Source of the DNA: TMP-86 sp039807285
Lineage (GTDB): Bacteria; Pseudomonadota; Gammaproteobacteria; Steroidobacterales; Steroidobacteraceae
DNA length: 64,000 nt
Direction of reading: 5' to 3'
Assembly: GCA_044226785.1 (NCBI GenBank)
Contig: JBGAGK010000012.1
Location: 62,001 to 126,000 of the forward strand
Below are positions 1 to 8,466 of this stretch, one piece after another; positions within the stretch are counted from its first letter, which is position 1, and every line of letters begins with the position of its first letter. The notes under the pieces were generated by a model that made no database searches, was not told the origin of the DNA, and saw only the letters and a list, made by a program, of their open reading frames with translations. Both the position numbers and the translations under genes were made by a program.

Positions 1-69
1 GGCGGCGGGCAGATCGATCCGGGTGCCTGTTGCCAGCGCACCCGGCACATGCAGGCGCGCGGTCCTCAC
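1..69 (-). CDS. rsmE: RsmE, 16S rRNA m3U1498 methyltransferase (N-terminal fragment, cut by window edge)
   Basis: Reading the minus strand from a GTG at 69 gives 23 uninterrupted codons to the window edge, beginning VRTARLHVPGALATG. This resembles the usual start of RsmE (basic N-terminus, then a short PUA-like beta strand with a V-x-G-x-L pattern). The family methylates U1498 in helix 44 of 16S rRNA. It would be transcribed divergently from ampD. Only the first strand is visible, so the call rests on a short motif and is tentative. Confidence 0.5.
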   Translation of the reverse strand, partial: MRTARLHVPGALATGTRIDLPAA

Positions 70-188
70 TTCGGCAGGCTGCCGCGAGCGGGTATGCGGA
101 GGGAATACATACGCCCTGCATTGTCGCATATGCTGGGAATGCCCGAGACACGCGCGAGGTGCCTGTGAAACGGAAAGCTGGATTGCCG

Positions 189-755
189 ATGACCTGCCGG
201 GTGGATGGCCTCACCGGGCGGTTGCGCGAAGCGCGCCAGTCGCCTTCACCGAATTTTGATGCGCGCCCGGCCGGCATGCGGCCCGAGCTCATCGTAGTGC
301 ATGGCATCAGCCTCCCGCCGGGCCGCTTCGGTGGTCCGTGGATCGACCGGCTTTTCCGCAATGACCTGCCACCGGATGCGCATCCGTATTTTGAGCAGAT
401 CGCAGGTCTCCGGGTCTCGGCGCATGTGCTGATCAGGCGCCGCGGCGGGCTGGTGCAGTACGTGAGCTTCAATGATCGGGCCTGGCATGCGGGGCGCTCG
501 TCTTACCAGGGGCGCCCGGCCTGCAACGACTTCTCCATCGGGATCGAACTCGAGGGGAGCGATGATCGCCCCTATGCACCTGCCCAGTATGCAAGACTGG
601 CTGCGGTGATCGGATCACTGTGCCGGGCCTATCCGACGCTGGATGCGGGGCGGGTGGTCGGACACAGCGACATCGCTCCTGGCCGCAAGAGCGACCCGGG
701 ACCCGTGTTCGACTGGCCACTTCTTCGGTCGATGTTGGGTGTGCAGGCCCTTTGA
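189..755 (+). CDS. ampD: 1,6-anhydro-N-acetylmuramyl-L-alanine amidase AmpD
   Basis: Cytoplasmic zinc amidase that removes the peptide from anhydro-muropeptides during cell-wall recycling. The 188-residue product from the ATG at 189 matches the family length (about 180-190). An upstream in-frame ATG at 30 would add a 53-residue tail with no family counterpart, so 189 is preferred. Amidase_2 landmarks are visible: VVHGISLPPG near the start (first zinc His), RAWHAGRSSYQG, NDFSIGIELEG, and VVGHSDIAPGRKSDPGPVF near the C-terminus (second zinc His and the Asp/Lys region). In many proteobacteria AmpD indirectly sets ampC expression; no ampE or ampC is adjacent here. Confidence 0.93.
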   Translation: MTCRVDGLTGRLREARQSPSPNFDARPAGMRPELIVVHGISLPPGRFGGPWIDRLFRNDLPPDAHPYFEQIAGLRVSAHVLIRRRGGLVQYVSFNDRAWHAGRSSYQGRPACNDFSIGIELEGSDDRPYAPAQYARLAAVIGSLCRAYPTLDAGRVVGHSDIAPGRKSDPGPVFDWPLLRSMLGVQAL

Positions 756-787
756 TCTCCCGGTCCCGCGCCGCGCCGGAGGGCACT

Positions 788-1345
788 TCAGCCCGGCAGG
801 CGCTTTCGATCCCAGATGATCTCCGAGCCGTTCTCATGGCGCGCCAGCACCCGTGCGATGACGAACAGCAGGTCCGACAGCCGGTTCAGGTAGCGCAGCG
901 ATTCGGCTGAAACGGTTTCGGTGCGCGCCAGGGCCCAGGTGCGCCGCTCCGCCCGCCGGCAGACGGTTCTTGCCACGTGTGCGGCCGCTGTGGCGGGTCC
1001 ACCGCCAGGCAGGATGAATTCCTTCAGTGGCGGCAGGGTCTCGTTGAATTCGTCCAGTTGATGCTCCAGGCGTGTCACGTATTCGGAGGTGATGGCGCGG
1101 TGGGATGGAATGCACAGCTCTCCACCGAGATCGAACAGGTCGTGCTGCACTTCGATCAGGCAGCGCCGGATCGGGTCAGGAAGCCCTGACACGGCGAGGA
1201 TCACTCCGATGAAACTGTTGGTCTCGTCCACGGTGCCGTAGGCTTCGACCCGCACGTGCTCCTTGGAAACACGAGTGCCATCACCCAGGCCGGTCGACCC
1301 CTGGTCGCCTGTGCGCGTGTAGATCTTGCTGAGTCGGTGTCCCAT
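788..1345 (-). CDS. Cob(I)yrinic acid a,c-diamide / cob(I)alamin adenosyltransferase, PduO type
   Basis: Transfers the 5'-deoxyadenosyl group of ATP to Co(I) corrinoid, making adenosylcobalamin. The 185-residue product has the PduO-type landmarks: the N-terminal ATP loop KIYTRTGDQGSTGLGDGTRV, then VEAYGTVDETNS, FILPGGGPATAA, and the helix CRRAERRTWAL followed by RYLNRLSDLLFVIAR. It converges on ampD. A cobalamin/siderophore-type ABC ATPase and permease lie within 10 kb but in separate transcription units, so corrinoid salvage is a plausible shared theme. No cobalamin riboswitch was recognised near any of them. Confidence 0.92.
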   Translation of the reverse strand: MGHRLSKIYTRTGDQGSTGLGDGTRVSKEHVRVEAYGTVDETNSFIGVILAVSGLPDPIRRCLIEVQHDLFDLGGELCIPSHRAITSEYVTRLEHQLDEFNETLPPLKEFILPGGGPATAAAHVARTVCRRAERRTWALARTETVSAESLRYLNRLSDLLFVIARVLARHENGSEIIWDRKRLPG

Positions 1346-1427
1346 GTCCGCGACGGTAGGCGGTGCATGAGCAGGCTGTCAAGAAATGCAGGGTGATGAT
1401 CTTCCGTGCGCCTGGCTGCGTGATGAC

Positions 1428-1928
1428 CTATCGGATCTTCTGGATGATCCACAGGCCGGGCTTGCCCTTGCGATTCAGGCCCAGTGACAGCAATGCCTGG
1501 TCGTTCTGCCACAGACGCGCCAGAGGCAGGCCCTCCTTGCGCGCCTGCCGGATGAATTGCTCGGTGGGCGACTGATCGCGGATCCCGCGCCCGTCTCCGC
1601 CCAGGGTGGGTATCGACAGTTCCTGCAGATAGCTGCGCGAATGCAGGTCTGGAATCCCGGAGAACCTGGGAGGATAGGGCTGGGCCCCCGGATTGGCCGT
1701 CGACTCCACAGGAGCGGTGCGCCATGACGCCGCACCCCGGGCCATGCCGCGGACTGCGGCGGTCCGTGGTACAGGGTGGGCTGCACGGTTCGCGTCGCGG
1801 GTGATGTTCATCAGCGGAGGGTTTGCCCCGGCGGTCGTACCGGCTATCAGGCTCGCCAGGGCGATTGCGACCAGCCTGCGCTGGTGCGGCGAGTCGTTGC
1901 GAGCGGTGTTCGGCCTGTGCTTGCGCAT
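1428..1928 (-). CDS. Putative secreted protein of unknown function
   Basis: A 166-residue product from the ATG at 1928, chosen because it is followed by a basic stretch (MRKHRPNTARN) and a hydrophobic segment (LVAIALASLIAGTTAGA) that looks like a signal peptide. The open frame continues upstream to 2264, but that part has no such character and overlaps the opposing DUF885 gene. The mature part is rich in Pro, Arg and Ala and ends in a small ordered-looking region (SLGLNRKGKPGLWIIQKIR). No family was recognised. It is divergent from the DUF885 gene, with about 200 bp between. Confidence 0.6.
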   Translation of the reverse strand: MRKHRPNTARNDSPHQRRLVAIALASLIAGTTAGANPPLMNITRDANRAAHPVPRTAAVRGMARGAASWRTAPVESTANPGAQPYPPRFSGIPDLHSRSYLQELSIPTLGGDGRGIRDQSPTEQFIRQARKEGLPLARLWQNDQALLSLGLNRKGKPGLWIIQKIR

Positions 1929-2124
1929 GAGCGGGTACCTCGAAAGATGCCCTCCGGAATCCTTTATACGCGGCTTCACCACGGCAAGCTGCCTGGTCGT
2001 CACATAACGGATGTTCACCAGATGAGCGGTACTGACCTGCAGTTGACATATGGAGGATAATTCGCGGCCCTGTGCCAGCCGCGCAGGGGATCTGCCGACA
2101 TATGTCCTGCGGGCGACGCGCGCC

Positions 2125-3912
2125 ATGACGCGCAACGGGAGCCGTGAAATGCGAACCAGGTCTTGCGGAAGTACCCTGATGCTGGCCATCGCGGCCAGCG
2201 CACTGATCAGCCCGGGATCTTCGCATGCCGCCGGGCCCACCGCCGATGAGCGCCTGCGAGCCATCTACACGGCCGAGTGGAACTGGCGGCGCGAACAGTT
2301 CGCCGACGATGAGGATTCCTCGCGGCCCGTGGCCGACCATCTGCCGCGGGTCAATGATGCCGCCCAGCAGGCGCGACTTGCACGCTGGGAGGACGTGCGC
2401 CGGCAACTGGCCGGCATTCCCCGGAGCCAGCTCTCCCGCAAGGAACAGATCAATTACGACGTCTATGTTCCACAGATCGAGACGCTGATCACCTCCTGGA
2501 AGCTGCGCGATTACCAGATGCCGGTCAATGCCGACACCATGTTCTGGACCGATGTCGGCGGCACTGCGCAGAGGCAGTTCCGCACACGTCAGGATTACGA
2601 GAACTGGATCGCGCAGATGCGCGACATCCCGCGTTACTTTCGCGAACAGATGGGGCAGATGCGCGCGGGCCTGGCGCGCGGATTCACTGCGCCGCAGGTC
2701 ACGCTGCGCGGCCGCGATGCCTCGCTCAGCGCGGTGACCGGCGTGAGCCCGGAACAGACGCTCCTGTACACGCCATTCAGGGACATGCCTGGCGTTGCCC
2801 CGGCGGTGCAGGCCGATCTGCGCGCGCGGGCCGTGGCGGTGATCCGCGATCAGGTGCAGCCGGCCTACCGCGAGGTGCTGGCCTTCATGCGCGACACTTA
2901 TGTGCCCGGTGCGCGGCGCACGCTGGCCGCGAGCGACCTGCCGGACGGGCGCACCTACTATCGCGCCAAGATCCGCGAATTCACCACGCTGGACGAGGAA
3001 CCGGCGCAGATTCACGCCTTCGGCGAGCAGGAGGTGGCAAGGCTCCGTGCGCAGATGGCGCAGATCATGCAAGAGGTCGGCTTCCATGGCGATCTGCAGG
3101 CATTCATCGCGAGGCTTCGGACGGATGCCCGTTTCACGGCCTCGAGCGCCGACGATCTGCTGATGCGTGCGGCCTGGATCGCCAAGCGATTCGACGGCAG
3201 GGCGGGGCTGTACTTTGGCTACATGCCGCGCGCGCGGTTCGCCATCGTGCCGGTACCGCCCGATCTCGCCCTGTTCTACACGGCCGGCCGGGGAGGTCCG
3301 ACCCAGTATCTGCTCAACACCTCCGATCTGCCGAGTCGTCCCACCTACAACCTGACCGCACTGACGCTGCACGAGTCCGCACCCGGGCATTCGTGGCAGC
3401 TGTCGATCGCGCTGGAACACAAGGACCAGCCGGAATTCCGGCAGAACACCTACATTTCTGCCTATGGCGAGGGCTGGGCGCTGTATTGCGAACATATGGG
3501 GCTGGAGATGGGTCTGTACGAAACGCCCTACGATCGCTTCGGCATGCTGGGCTACCAGATCTGGCGTGCGGCACGCCTGGTCGTGGACACAGGGCTCCAC
3601 GATCAGGGCTGGACGCGTCAGCAGGCCATCGACTACATGACGCAAAACACGGCGCTGTCCGCCCATGAGATCGAGACCGAAGTCGATCGCTACATCTCCT
3701 GGCCGGCCCAGGCGCTGTCCTATTATCTGGGCGAGACTGCGATCCTGGGGGCGCGCGCCAGGGCCGAGCGCGCGCTGGGCGAGCGCTTCAACATCCGCGC
3801 TTTCCATGATGCGGTGCTGGAGCTGGGCAGCGTGCCGTTGCCGGTACTCGAGGCGCGCATCGACCGTTTCATCGCCGAGGGGGGCAGGGGACCGTACCCG
3901 GACATGGAATGA
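2125..3912 (+). CDS. DUF885 family protein, exported
   Basis: Belongs to the DUF885 family of presumed zinc metallopeptidases. Starting at the ATG at 2125 (or 2149) gives a basic N-region and a hydrophobic core (STLMLAIAASALISPG) ending at SHA-AG, a convincing signal peptide; the ATG at 2050 would add 25 unsuited residues. Family landmarks are TLHESAPGHSWQ (putative HExxxGH-like metal site) and YISAYGEGWALYCEHMG (the downstream E and H), and the C-terminal half ends with YYLGETAILGAR. It has a distant paralogue at 36435-38195. The substrate is unknown. It is probably periplasmic. Confidence 0.88.
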   Translation: MTRNGSREMRTRSCGSTLMLAIAASALISPGSSHAAGPTADERLRAIYTAEWNWRREQFADDEDSSRPVADHLPRVNDAAQQARLARWEDVRRQLAGIPRSQLSRKEQINYDVYVPQIETLITSWKLRDYQMPVNADTMFWTDVGGTAQRQFRTRQDYENWIAQMRDIPRYFREQMGQMRAGLARGFTAPQVTLRGRDASLSAVTGVSPEQTLLYTPFRDMPGVAPAVQADLRARAVAVIRDQVQPAYREVLAFMRDTYVPGARRTLAASDLPDGRTYYRAKIREFTTLDEEPAQIHAFGEQEVARLRAQMAQIMQEVGFHGDLQAFIARLRTDARFTASSADDLLMRAAWIAKRFDGRAGLYFGYMPRARFAIVPVPPDLALFYTAGRGGPTQYLLNTSDLPSRPTYNLTALTLHESAPGHSWQLSIALEHKDQPEFRQNTYISAYGEGWALYCEHMGLEMGLYETPYDRFGMLGYQIWRAARLVVDTGLHDQGWTRQQAIDYMTQNTALSAHEIETEVDRYISWPAQALSYYLGETAILGARARAERALGERFNIRAFHDAVLELGSVPLPVLEARIDRFIAEGGRGPYPDME

Positions 3913-3967
3913 TCCGGCCGATGCAATGAAGTTGCACTGAGCCTCGGGTCGGTGCAACGTATGCCCG

Positions 3968-4732
3968 ATGTCCCGCTCCCCCGAACTGCAGGCCGCGCTC
4001 GACGCGGCCGAAGCCGCCGCGCGCGTCGCGCGCTCGATGTATCAGCGCAATCTTGCCGTGCGCGTCAAGCAGGACAAGTCACCTGTGACCGAGGCTGACG
4101 TGCAATGCGAGCTTGCCATCCGCGAAATCCTCAAGTCGCGCTTTCCGGGCCATGGTTTTCACGGCGAGGAGACGGGCTCCGAAGGGCTGGATGCCGAGCA
4201 GCTGTGGCTGGTCGATCCAATCGACGGCACCAAGGCCTTCGTGCGCGAGTACCCGATGTTCTCCACCCAGATCGCGCTGATGCGCGCGGGCGAGCTGGTG
4301 CTGGGCGTGTCCAGCGCGCCGGTGTATGGGGAGCTGGCGTATGCGCAGGCAGGTCACGGGGCGTTTCTGAACGACTCACCGCTGAAGGTGAGCGGTGTGG
4401 ATACGCTGGAAGCCGCGGCTTTGTCCGCGGGGAACCTGAAGTCCCTGGCATGCAGCCCACGCTGGGCGCGCTATGGTGCCATCGTCTCGCGACTGGGCCG
4501 CATCCGCGGCTACGGCGATTTCCTGCATTATCACCTGCTTGCTGCCGGCAAGATCGATGCGGTCATCGAGTCTGACGTGAACATCCTGGACATCGCCGCG
4601 CTGGTGGTGATCGTGCGCGAGGCCGGCGGAATTTTCACTGACCTGGATGGGCGGCCGGTCACGCAGGACACCACCTCGGTACTGGCGGCGACCCCCGCGC
4701 TGCATGGTGTGGTTCTGAAGGCGCTGTCCTGA
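3968..4732 (+). CDS. Inositol-monophosphatase-superfamily phosphatase (HisN / CysQ-like)
   Basis: Mg-dependent, Li-sensitive phosphatase fold of 254 residues. Metal-binding motifs are present in order: SPVTEAD, HGEETG (the Glu ligand), LVDPIDGTKAFVR (the signature DPxDGT motif) and the C-terminal ESDVNILDIAALVVIV, where WD(I/V)A-type Asp is replaced by LDIAA with the Asp kept. Members act as histidinol-phosphatase, inositol monophosphatase or 3'-phosphoadenosine 5'-phosphate phosphatase. The sequence alone does not separate these, although the short, clean family length resembles histidinol-phosphatases. It sits 10 bp ahead of acyP in the same direction. Confidence 0.8.
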   Translation: MSRSPELQAALDAAEAAARVARSMYQRNLAVRVKQDKSPVTEADVQCELAIREILKSRFPGHGFHGEETGSEGLDAEQLWLVDPIDGTKAFVREYPMFSTQIALMRAGELVLGVSSAPVYGELAYAQAGHGAFLNDSPLKVSGVDTLEAAALSAGNLKSLACSPRWARYGAIVSRLGRIRGYGDFLHYHLLAAGKIDAVIESDVNILDIAALVVIVREAGGIFTDLDGRPVTQDTTSVLAATPALHGVVLKALS

Positions 4733-4742
4733 AGGAAATCGG

Positions 4743-5012
4743 ATGATCGCCAGGAAGTGCAGGGTGAGCGGCCGGGTGCAGGGTGTGTACTATCGCGCCA
4801 GCGCCCAGAAGCGCGCCCGCGAACTCGCCATCACCGGGCATGCGCGCAATCTCGACGACGGTTCGGTGGAGGTGCTGGCCTGCGGTGAGCAGGTGCAGGT
4901 CGAAGCCTTCATCCGCTGGCTGTGGCAGGGTCCTCCAACGGCCCAGGTGGTGGCCGTGCAGGTGATGGAGCACGAGCCGGCACAGTGGCCCGGGAAGTTC
5001 ACGACCGGTTAG
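4743..5012 (+). CDS. acyP: Acylphosphatase
   Basis: Small 89-residue alpha/beta enzyme that hydrolyses carboxyl-phosphate bonds (acetyl phosphate, carbamoyl phosphate, 1,3-bisphosphoglycerate). The catalytic loop is intact: VSGRVQGVYYRASAQKRARE contains the phosphate-cradling GRVQGVxYR motif with its Arg, followed by GHARNLDDGSVEVLACG with the conserved Asn. The C-terminus is slightly shortened and diverged (QWPGKFTTG rather than the usual F-x-I-x-x). It follows the phosphatase gene by 10 bp and its stop overlaps the convergent DUF4126 gene by 4 bp. Confidence 0.93.
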   Translation: MIARKCRVSGRVQGVYYRASAQKRARELAITGHARNLDDGSVEVLACGEQVQVEAFIRWLWQGPPTAQVVAVQVMEHEPAQWPGKFTTG

Positions 5013-5620
5013 CCGATGCCGCGCGGGGAGCCTTTCCCCGCGTCCCTTGCCTGGATGCGTCGTCGGATCAGGCGTCGCAATGCCCATGCCAGCAGTGCCA
5101 GAACGATGAGCAGGCACACCAGGGGCAATGCAAGCGCCAGCAGGGACAGACCCATGGAGCCGACGGTTTCACCCGCAGCGATCAGTGGATTCCCGAGTCC
5201 GCCGGTGGTCAAGCCCGTCTTGGCCCGTACCAGGGCGGCGCTGCCCTTGGTGACTGCGGCGACTCCACCGCCGGCCACCAGAGCCAGTGGCCACAGGATC
5301 CCGGGTGGCAGCCGGGTCATCACCGCGGCGCTGATGAAGGCGCCGGCAATCAGCGCTGCGGGAGCCGAAATCAGATCCAGCATGTGGTCCAGGCCGGGAA
5401 TGAAGTACGCCAGGCCTTCGATCAGGGTGGCGCTGCCCAGCATCAGAAGGGCAGCGTCTTCCTGCAGCCAGGCAAAGCTTTCGTTCAGCGGGATCCAGCC
5501 TGCCCGCGCCGCGAGTGCGGCCGCAAGCAGCGGCAGGAATACCCGGAAACCCGTCGCAGCTGCGAGACTGATGCCCAACGCCACGCTCAGGACCGGGGTC
5601 GAGGCGATATCAGGAAGCAT
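5009..5620 (-). CDS. DUF4126 family integral membrane protein
   Basis: A 203-residue hydrophobic protein with five to six predicted membrane segments, beginning SVALGISLAAATGFRVFLPLL as DUF4126 proteins do, followed by a conserved loop (IPLNESFAWLQ) and PGLDHMLDLISAPAALIAGAF. It ends in an Arg/Lys-rich cytoplasmic tail. Function is unknown in the family. It is the last gene of a minus-strand group with the ABC ATPase (12 bp upstream) and the metallopeptidase-like gene. Confidence 0.82.
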   Translation of the reverse strand: MLPDIASTPVLSVALGISLAAATGFRVFLPLLAAALAARAGWIPLNESFAWLQEDAALLMLGSATLIEGLAYFIPGLDHMLDLISAPAALIAGAFISAAVMTRLPPGILWPLALVAGGGVAAVTKGSAALVRAKTGLTTGGLGNPLIAAGETVGSMGLSLLALALPLVCLLIVLALLAWALRRLIRRRIQARDAGKGSPRGIG

Positions 5621-5632
5621 GTGCCTGTCCTC

Positions 5633-6394
5633 CTAGGCCTGGAAGAACAGCCGTCGACCGCCTCGTTCCAGACACTCGAATCCCGTTTCGAACAGCGCCG
5701 CAAGATGCTCGGCCGTGAGCGTGTCCCGGGTGTCTCCAAGCTTGCAGTCACCGCGCCCGTCGATCAACAGCACGCGGTCCGCGAACCGTGCAGCCAGGTT
5801 TGGATCGTGCAGGCTCACCAGCACGCCGGCGCCGTTATCTGCGCGCTCCCGAAGCAGCTGCAGGGCTTCGAGCCGGTGACCGGGATCCAGGTGATTGGTG
5901 GGTTCATCCATCAGGAAGAGCGCGGGAGCCTGCGCCAGCACCGCGGCAATCGCCGCCCGCCGCCGCTCACCGCCGCTCAGCGTGAGCGTTTCGCGTTGTT
6001 CGTATCCGGCGAGTCCCACGGCTGCCAGTGCAGCGCGTGCGATGCGCAGGTCCTCGGGGCCTTCCCACTTCCACCGGGAAATATGCGGATGGCGGCCCAG
6101 CAATACGGTCTCCAGCACGCTGGCGGGGAAGGGATCCTCTATGTTCTGCGGCAACAGCGCCACCCGCCTTGCCAGCTCGCGGGTGGGCCAGTCACGCAAT
6201 GTGCGGTCCTGGATCCGCACCTCGCCGCAGGTGGCGGGGCGGATGCCTGCCAGCGTCTGCATCAGCAGGGTCTTGCCGGCACCGTTCGGTCCAAGGATTG
6301 CAAGCAGCTGCCCGGGTTTCACGTCCAGGTCGAGCTCCCGGATCAGCATCCGGTCCGAAACGGCGATCCCCAGACTGCGGCATTCAAGGAGCAT
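5633..6394 (-). CDS. ABC transporter ATP-binding protein, cobalamin/Fe(III)-siderophore (BtuD/FecE) type
   Basis: A 253-residue ATPase subunit. Walker A is GPNGAGKTLLMQ, the Q-loop lies in VALLPQNIEDPF, the signature is LSGGERRRAAIAAVL, Walker B is ALFLMDEPTNHLDPGH and the switch His is in VLVSLHDPNLAARF. The TLSGGE/NHLD pattern is typical of vitamin B12 and siderophore importers. The likely permease, a FecCD-family protein, is encoded separately at 10736-11728; no binding protein is visible. The ATG at 6394 lies inside the end of the metallopeptidase-like gene (11-bp overlap), suggesting translational coupling. Confidence 0.88.
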   Translation of the reverse strand: MLLECRSLGIAVSDRMLIRELDLDVKPGQLLAILGPNGAGKTLLMQTLAGIRPATCGEVRIQDRTLRDWPTRELARRVALLPQNIEDPFPASVLETVLLGRHPHISRWKWEGPEDLRIARAALAAVGLAGYEQRETLTLSGGERRRAAIAAVLAQAPALFLMDEPTNHLDPGHRLEALQLLRERADNGAGVLVSLHDPNLAARFADRVLLIDGRGDCKLGDTRDTLTAEHLAALFETGFECLERGGRRLFFQA

Positions 6395-7211
6395 GGGTGC
6401 TCCAGCCGATTTCCCCTGCGCTCTGCGGCCCGATCACGACATCGGCGAGGCTTTCGGGTTGCTCCCAGTGATGTGCATCGATCATTCGTCGCCCGCCCAT
6501 GAGTTCGGTCTTGCGCTGCGGGTACAAGGGGACCTGCCCGGGATCACCATAGCCGTCGGGAAAGCGGGGGCCATCGGTGGCGGGGTCATACTTGTCCGTG
6601 GCCCCCAGTGTATGGAGGATCTCATGCGCGATGACCACATTGTTGCTGCCATCCATGTCATTGCGTGCAAAACCATGGACCACGCCGATCAGGCCCTTTT
6701 CCAGCCCTGAAGAGTGTGGCAGGGTGCGAGTGCCCGTCGGGTCGTGATACAGCACGAAGACCCGGATGTCTTCCGGTTCGTTGCCATTTCGTGTCTGACG
6801 CCACGCATAGGCGCGCAGCTTCAGGCTCCACCAGAGGGTGCCCAGCATGCCGGCACCCTGATCTCGCGCGGGCGGCGGGCGGGACAGGGACGGCTTCAGG
6901 CGGGTCTTCATCGGCGCCTCGAGCCCGCAGCCATATCGATGTGCCTGGTTGGCCATGAACCGGTCGATATCCGTGAAGGCAGCCGTATCCAGCGATGCGA
7001 CGTAGGCACGGGTCACCGGTGAATCATCGGCCGCCAGAGGATACAGGGCTGCATACAGGGGTTGCTGCCAGCTCCGGCTGCGCGAGCGCTCGTGCCAGGC
7101 GCCAACGGCGACGATCAGCAGGATGGTCAGCAGGACAAGGGTCCTCAGGGCGCGCAGCGCCTGGCGACGGGAAGCACGCAACTGTTCTGCGGATGGGGGT
7201 GGACTCTTCAT
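6384..7211 (-). CDS. Membrane-anchored metallopeptidase-like protein
   Basis: A 275-residue protein with one N-terminal membrane anchor (TLVLLTILLIVAVGAWHE) after a basic cytoplasmic segment. The periplasmic part contains VVIAHEILHTLGATDKYDP, an HExxH zinc site followed by the extended H-T-x-G-A-x-D-K-Y-D pattern seen in metzincin-like and archaemetzincin-like sequences. A later EIGWSTHAP ends the protein. No exact family was recognised. It heads a three-gene minus-strand group with the ABC ATPase, overlapping that gene by 11 bp. A role linked to transport is only a contextual guess. Confidence 0.72.
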   Translation of the reverse strand: MKSPPPSAEQLRASRRQALRALRTLVLLTILLIVAVGAWHERSRSRSWQQPLYAALYPLAADDSPVTRAYVASLDTAAFTDIDRFMANQAHRYGCGLEAPMKTRLKPSLSRPPPARDQGAGMLGTLWWSLKLRAYAWRQTRNGNEPEDIRVFVLYHDPTGTRTLPHSSGLEKGLIGVVHGFARNDMDGSNNVVIAHEILHTLGATDKYDPATDGPRFPDGYGDPGQVPLYPQRKTELMGGRRMIDAHHWEQPESLADVVIGPQSAGEIGWSTHAP

Positions 7212-7248
7212 GGGTCCTGCAGGTCAGGCTGCCACCGGGAACGGGGAA

Positions 7249-7917
7249 TCAGGGCTGCAGGCGCTCGTGGCTCCATTCGCCGTCGCGGCCGGTCCGCGTC
7301 CAGCGTACCCGTTCGTGGATCCGGTACGGCCCTTCCACCCACAGCTCTACAGCGCAGGCCACCAGCACATAACCGCCCCAGTGCAGCGGCCGGGGTATTT
7401 CCACGTTGATCTCGGCTGGCTCCGGCGTGCCTGGCCCTTCATAGGGAATGTCGAAGTGCTGGGCCGTGCTGCGGACGCGCTCGCGCAGTTGCGCCAGTGA
7501 GCCGATCGGCTGGCTCTGCCGGCTGGCCCATGCGCCGAGACGGCTCTGCCAGGGTCGACTGGCGAAATAAGCGTCGCTGACAGATGCAGGCAGGCGTTCC
7601 ACATTGCCCTCGATCCTGACCTGGCGATGTCTGTAGTCCCAGTGGAATACCGCGGCCGCGTGCCCGGTCGAGTCGAGTTCCCGGCCCTTGCGGGACTCGT
7701 AGTTGGTGTAGAACACCACGCCACCGGTCCCGACCAGCAGCTCCTTGCACAGCACCACCCGGGCGGAAGGGTGGCCCTGCGCATCCACAGAGGCGAGCAC
7801 CATGGAATTCGGGTTGGGCTGGACGACATCCTTCATGGCCTGATCCAGCCACTCGGCGGCCAGGGTGAACGGTTCCTGCGGCAGGGGATCGGGCAGGGGC
7901 TGGGCAGGTATATCCAT
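7249..7917 (-). CDS. pdxH: Pyridoxine/pyridoxamine 5'-phosphate oxidase
   Basis: FMN-dependent cytosolic enzyme that oxidises pyridoxine 5'-phosphate or pyridoxamine 5'-phosphate to pyridoxal 5'-phosphate. The 222-residue length fits the family. Motifs include PNSMVLASVDAQGHPSARVV and LCKEL (FMN/PLP contacts), VVFYTNYESRKGRELDSTGH (phosphate binding Lys/Arg), HWDYRHRQVRIEGNVERL, the YFASRPWQSRLGAWASRQSQ stretch typical of PdxH, and the C-terminal dimer/active-site segment WGGYVLVA with WSHERLQP. It is the first gene of its minus-strand unit, 37 bp upstream of the metallopeptidase-like gene. Confidence 0.96.
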   Translation of the reverse strand: MDIPAQPLPDPLPQEPFTLAAEWLDQAMKDVVQPNPNSMVLASVDAQGHPSARVVLCKELLVGTGGVVFYTNYESRKGRELDSTGHAAAVFHWDYRHRQVRIEGNVERLPASVSDAYFASRPWQSRLGAWASRQSQPIGSLAQLRERVRSTAQHFDIPYEGPGTPEPAEINVEIPRPLHWGGYVLVACAVELWVEGPYRIHERVRWTRTGRDGEWSHERLQP

Positions 7918-8007
7918 GGGGCGGATTCTAGCCGATTCAGCCTTGGTTCAGCCGCCCCGGGGGATGATCACCCTCGAGTCGAATCGTCACGGGTGGAGGG
8001 AGGTTCC

Positions 8008-8424
8008 ATGAAATCTCGTATGAACATCAGGATCCTGGCCGGGATGGCAATCATCGGTGCAGCGCTTGCGGCACATGCCCAGGCGGGCGATCGAAGCTGG
8101 CAGGGCGGGCACTGGTCCCGCGATACCCGCAGTTCGCACGGTTACGGCCAGGGCAGGGACTGGAACGACGGGCGCCGGTACGACGGGCGCCGGTACGACG
8201 GGCGTTCTCCTGCGCCGTACGCTTATCGGAGTCATCGCGGATACGGATATCACGGATACCCGGGGTACTACCGCTGGAACCGGGCTCCTTACTACGCGCC
8301 CTACTACGCCTATGGGCCGCGTTATGATGTGCCCTACGGTTATTCCCCGGGCTATTACGCTCCGCCATCCTGGGGTGTCTGGCTGGATGTCCCGGGCCTG
8401 GTGCTCCAGTTCCAGTTGCCCTGA
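8008..8424 (+). CDS. Secreted Gly/Tyr/Arg-rich low-complexity protein
   Basis: A 138-residue product. The ATG at 8008 follows a good Shine-Dalgarno (GGAGGGAGG about 8 bp upstream) and opens a clear signal peptide (KSRMNIRILAGMAIIGAALAAHAQA). The mature part is dominated by Tyr, Gly, Arg, Pro, with a short tandem repeat (DGRRYDGRRYDGR, from a repeated 12-bp unit) and many YGYH/YYAPYYAYG blocks. Similar proteins are common in gammaproteobacterial periplasms and outer membranes and have no settled function. The C-terminus (SWGVWLDVPGLVLQFQLP) is more ordered. Confidence 0.75.
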   Translation: MKSRMNIRILAGMAIIGAALAAHAQAGDRSWQGGHWSRDTRSSHGYGQGRDWNDGRRYDGRRYDGRSPAPYAYRSHRGYGYHGYPGYYRWNRAPYYAPYYAYGPRYDVPYGYSPGYYAPPSWGVWLDVPGLVLQFQLP

Positions 8425-8466
8425 GCCGAGCCAGTCAGATTCGAGGAGCGCCGGAACCCTTCGGAG

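Noticed and set aside
1201..3957. A 918-codon open frame on the minus strand
   Set aside because: It lies opposite the DUF885 gene and the adenosyltransferase, has low-complexity Arg/Pro/His-rich translation and no recognisable domain. It is an antisense shadow of GC-rich coding DNA.
4922..6502. A 526-codon open frame on the plus strand
   Set aside because: It runs opposite DUF4126 and the ABC ATPase, with Gln/Arg-rich composition typical of an antisense shadow.
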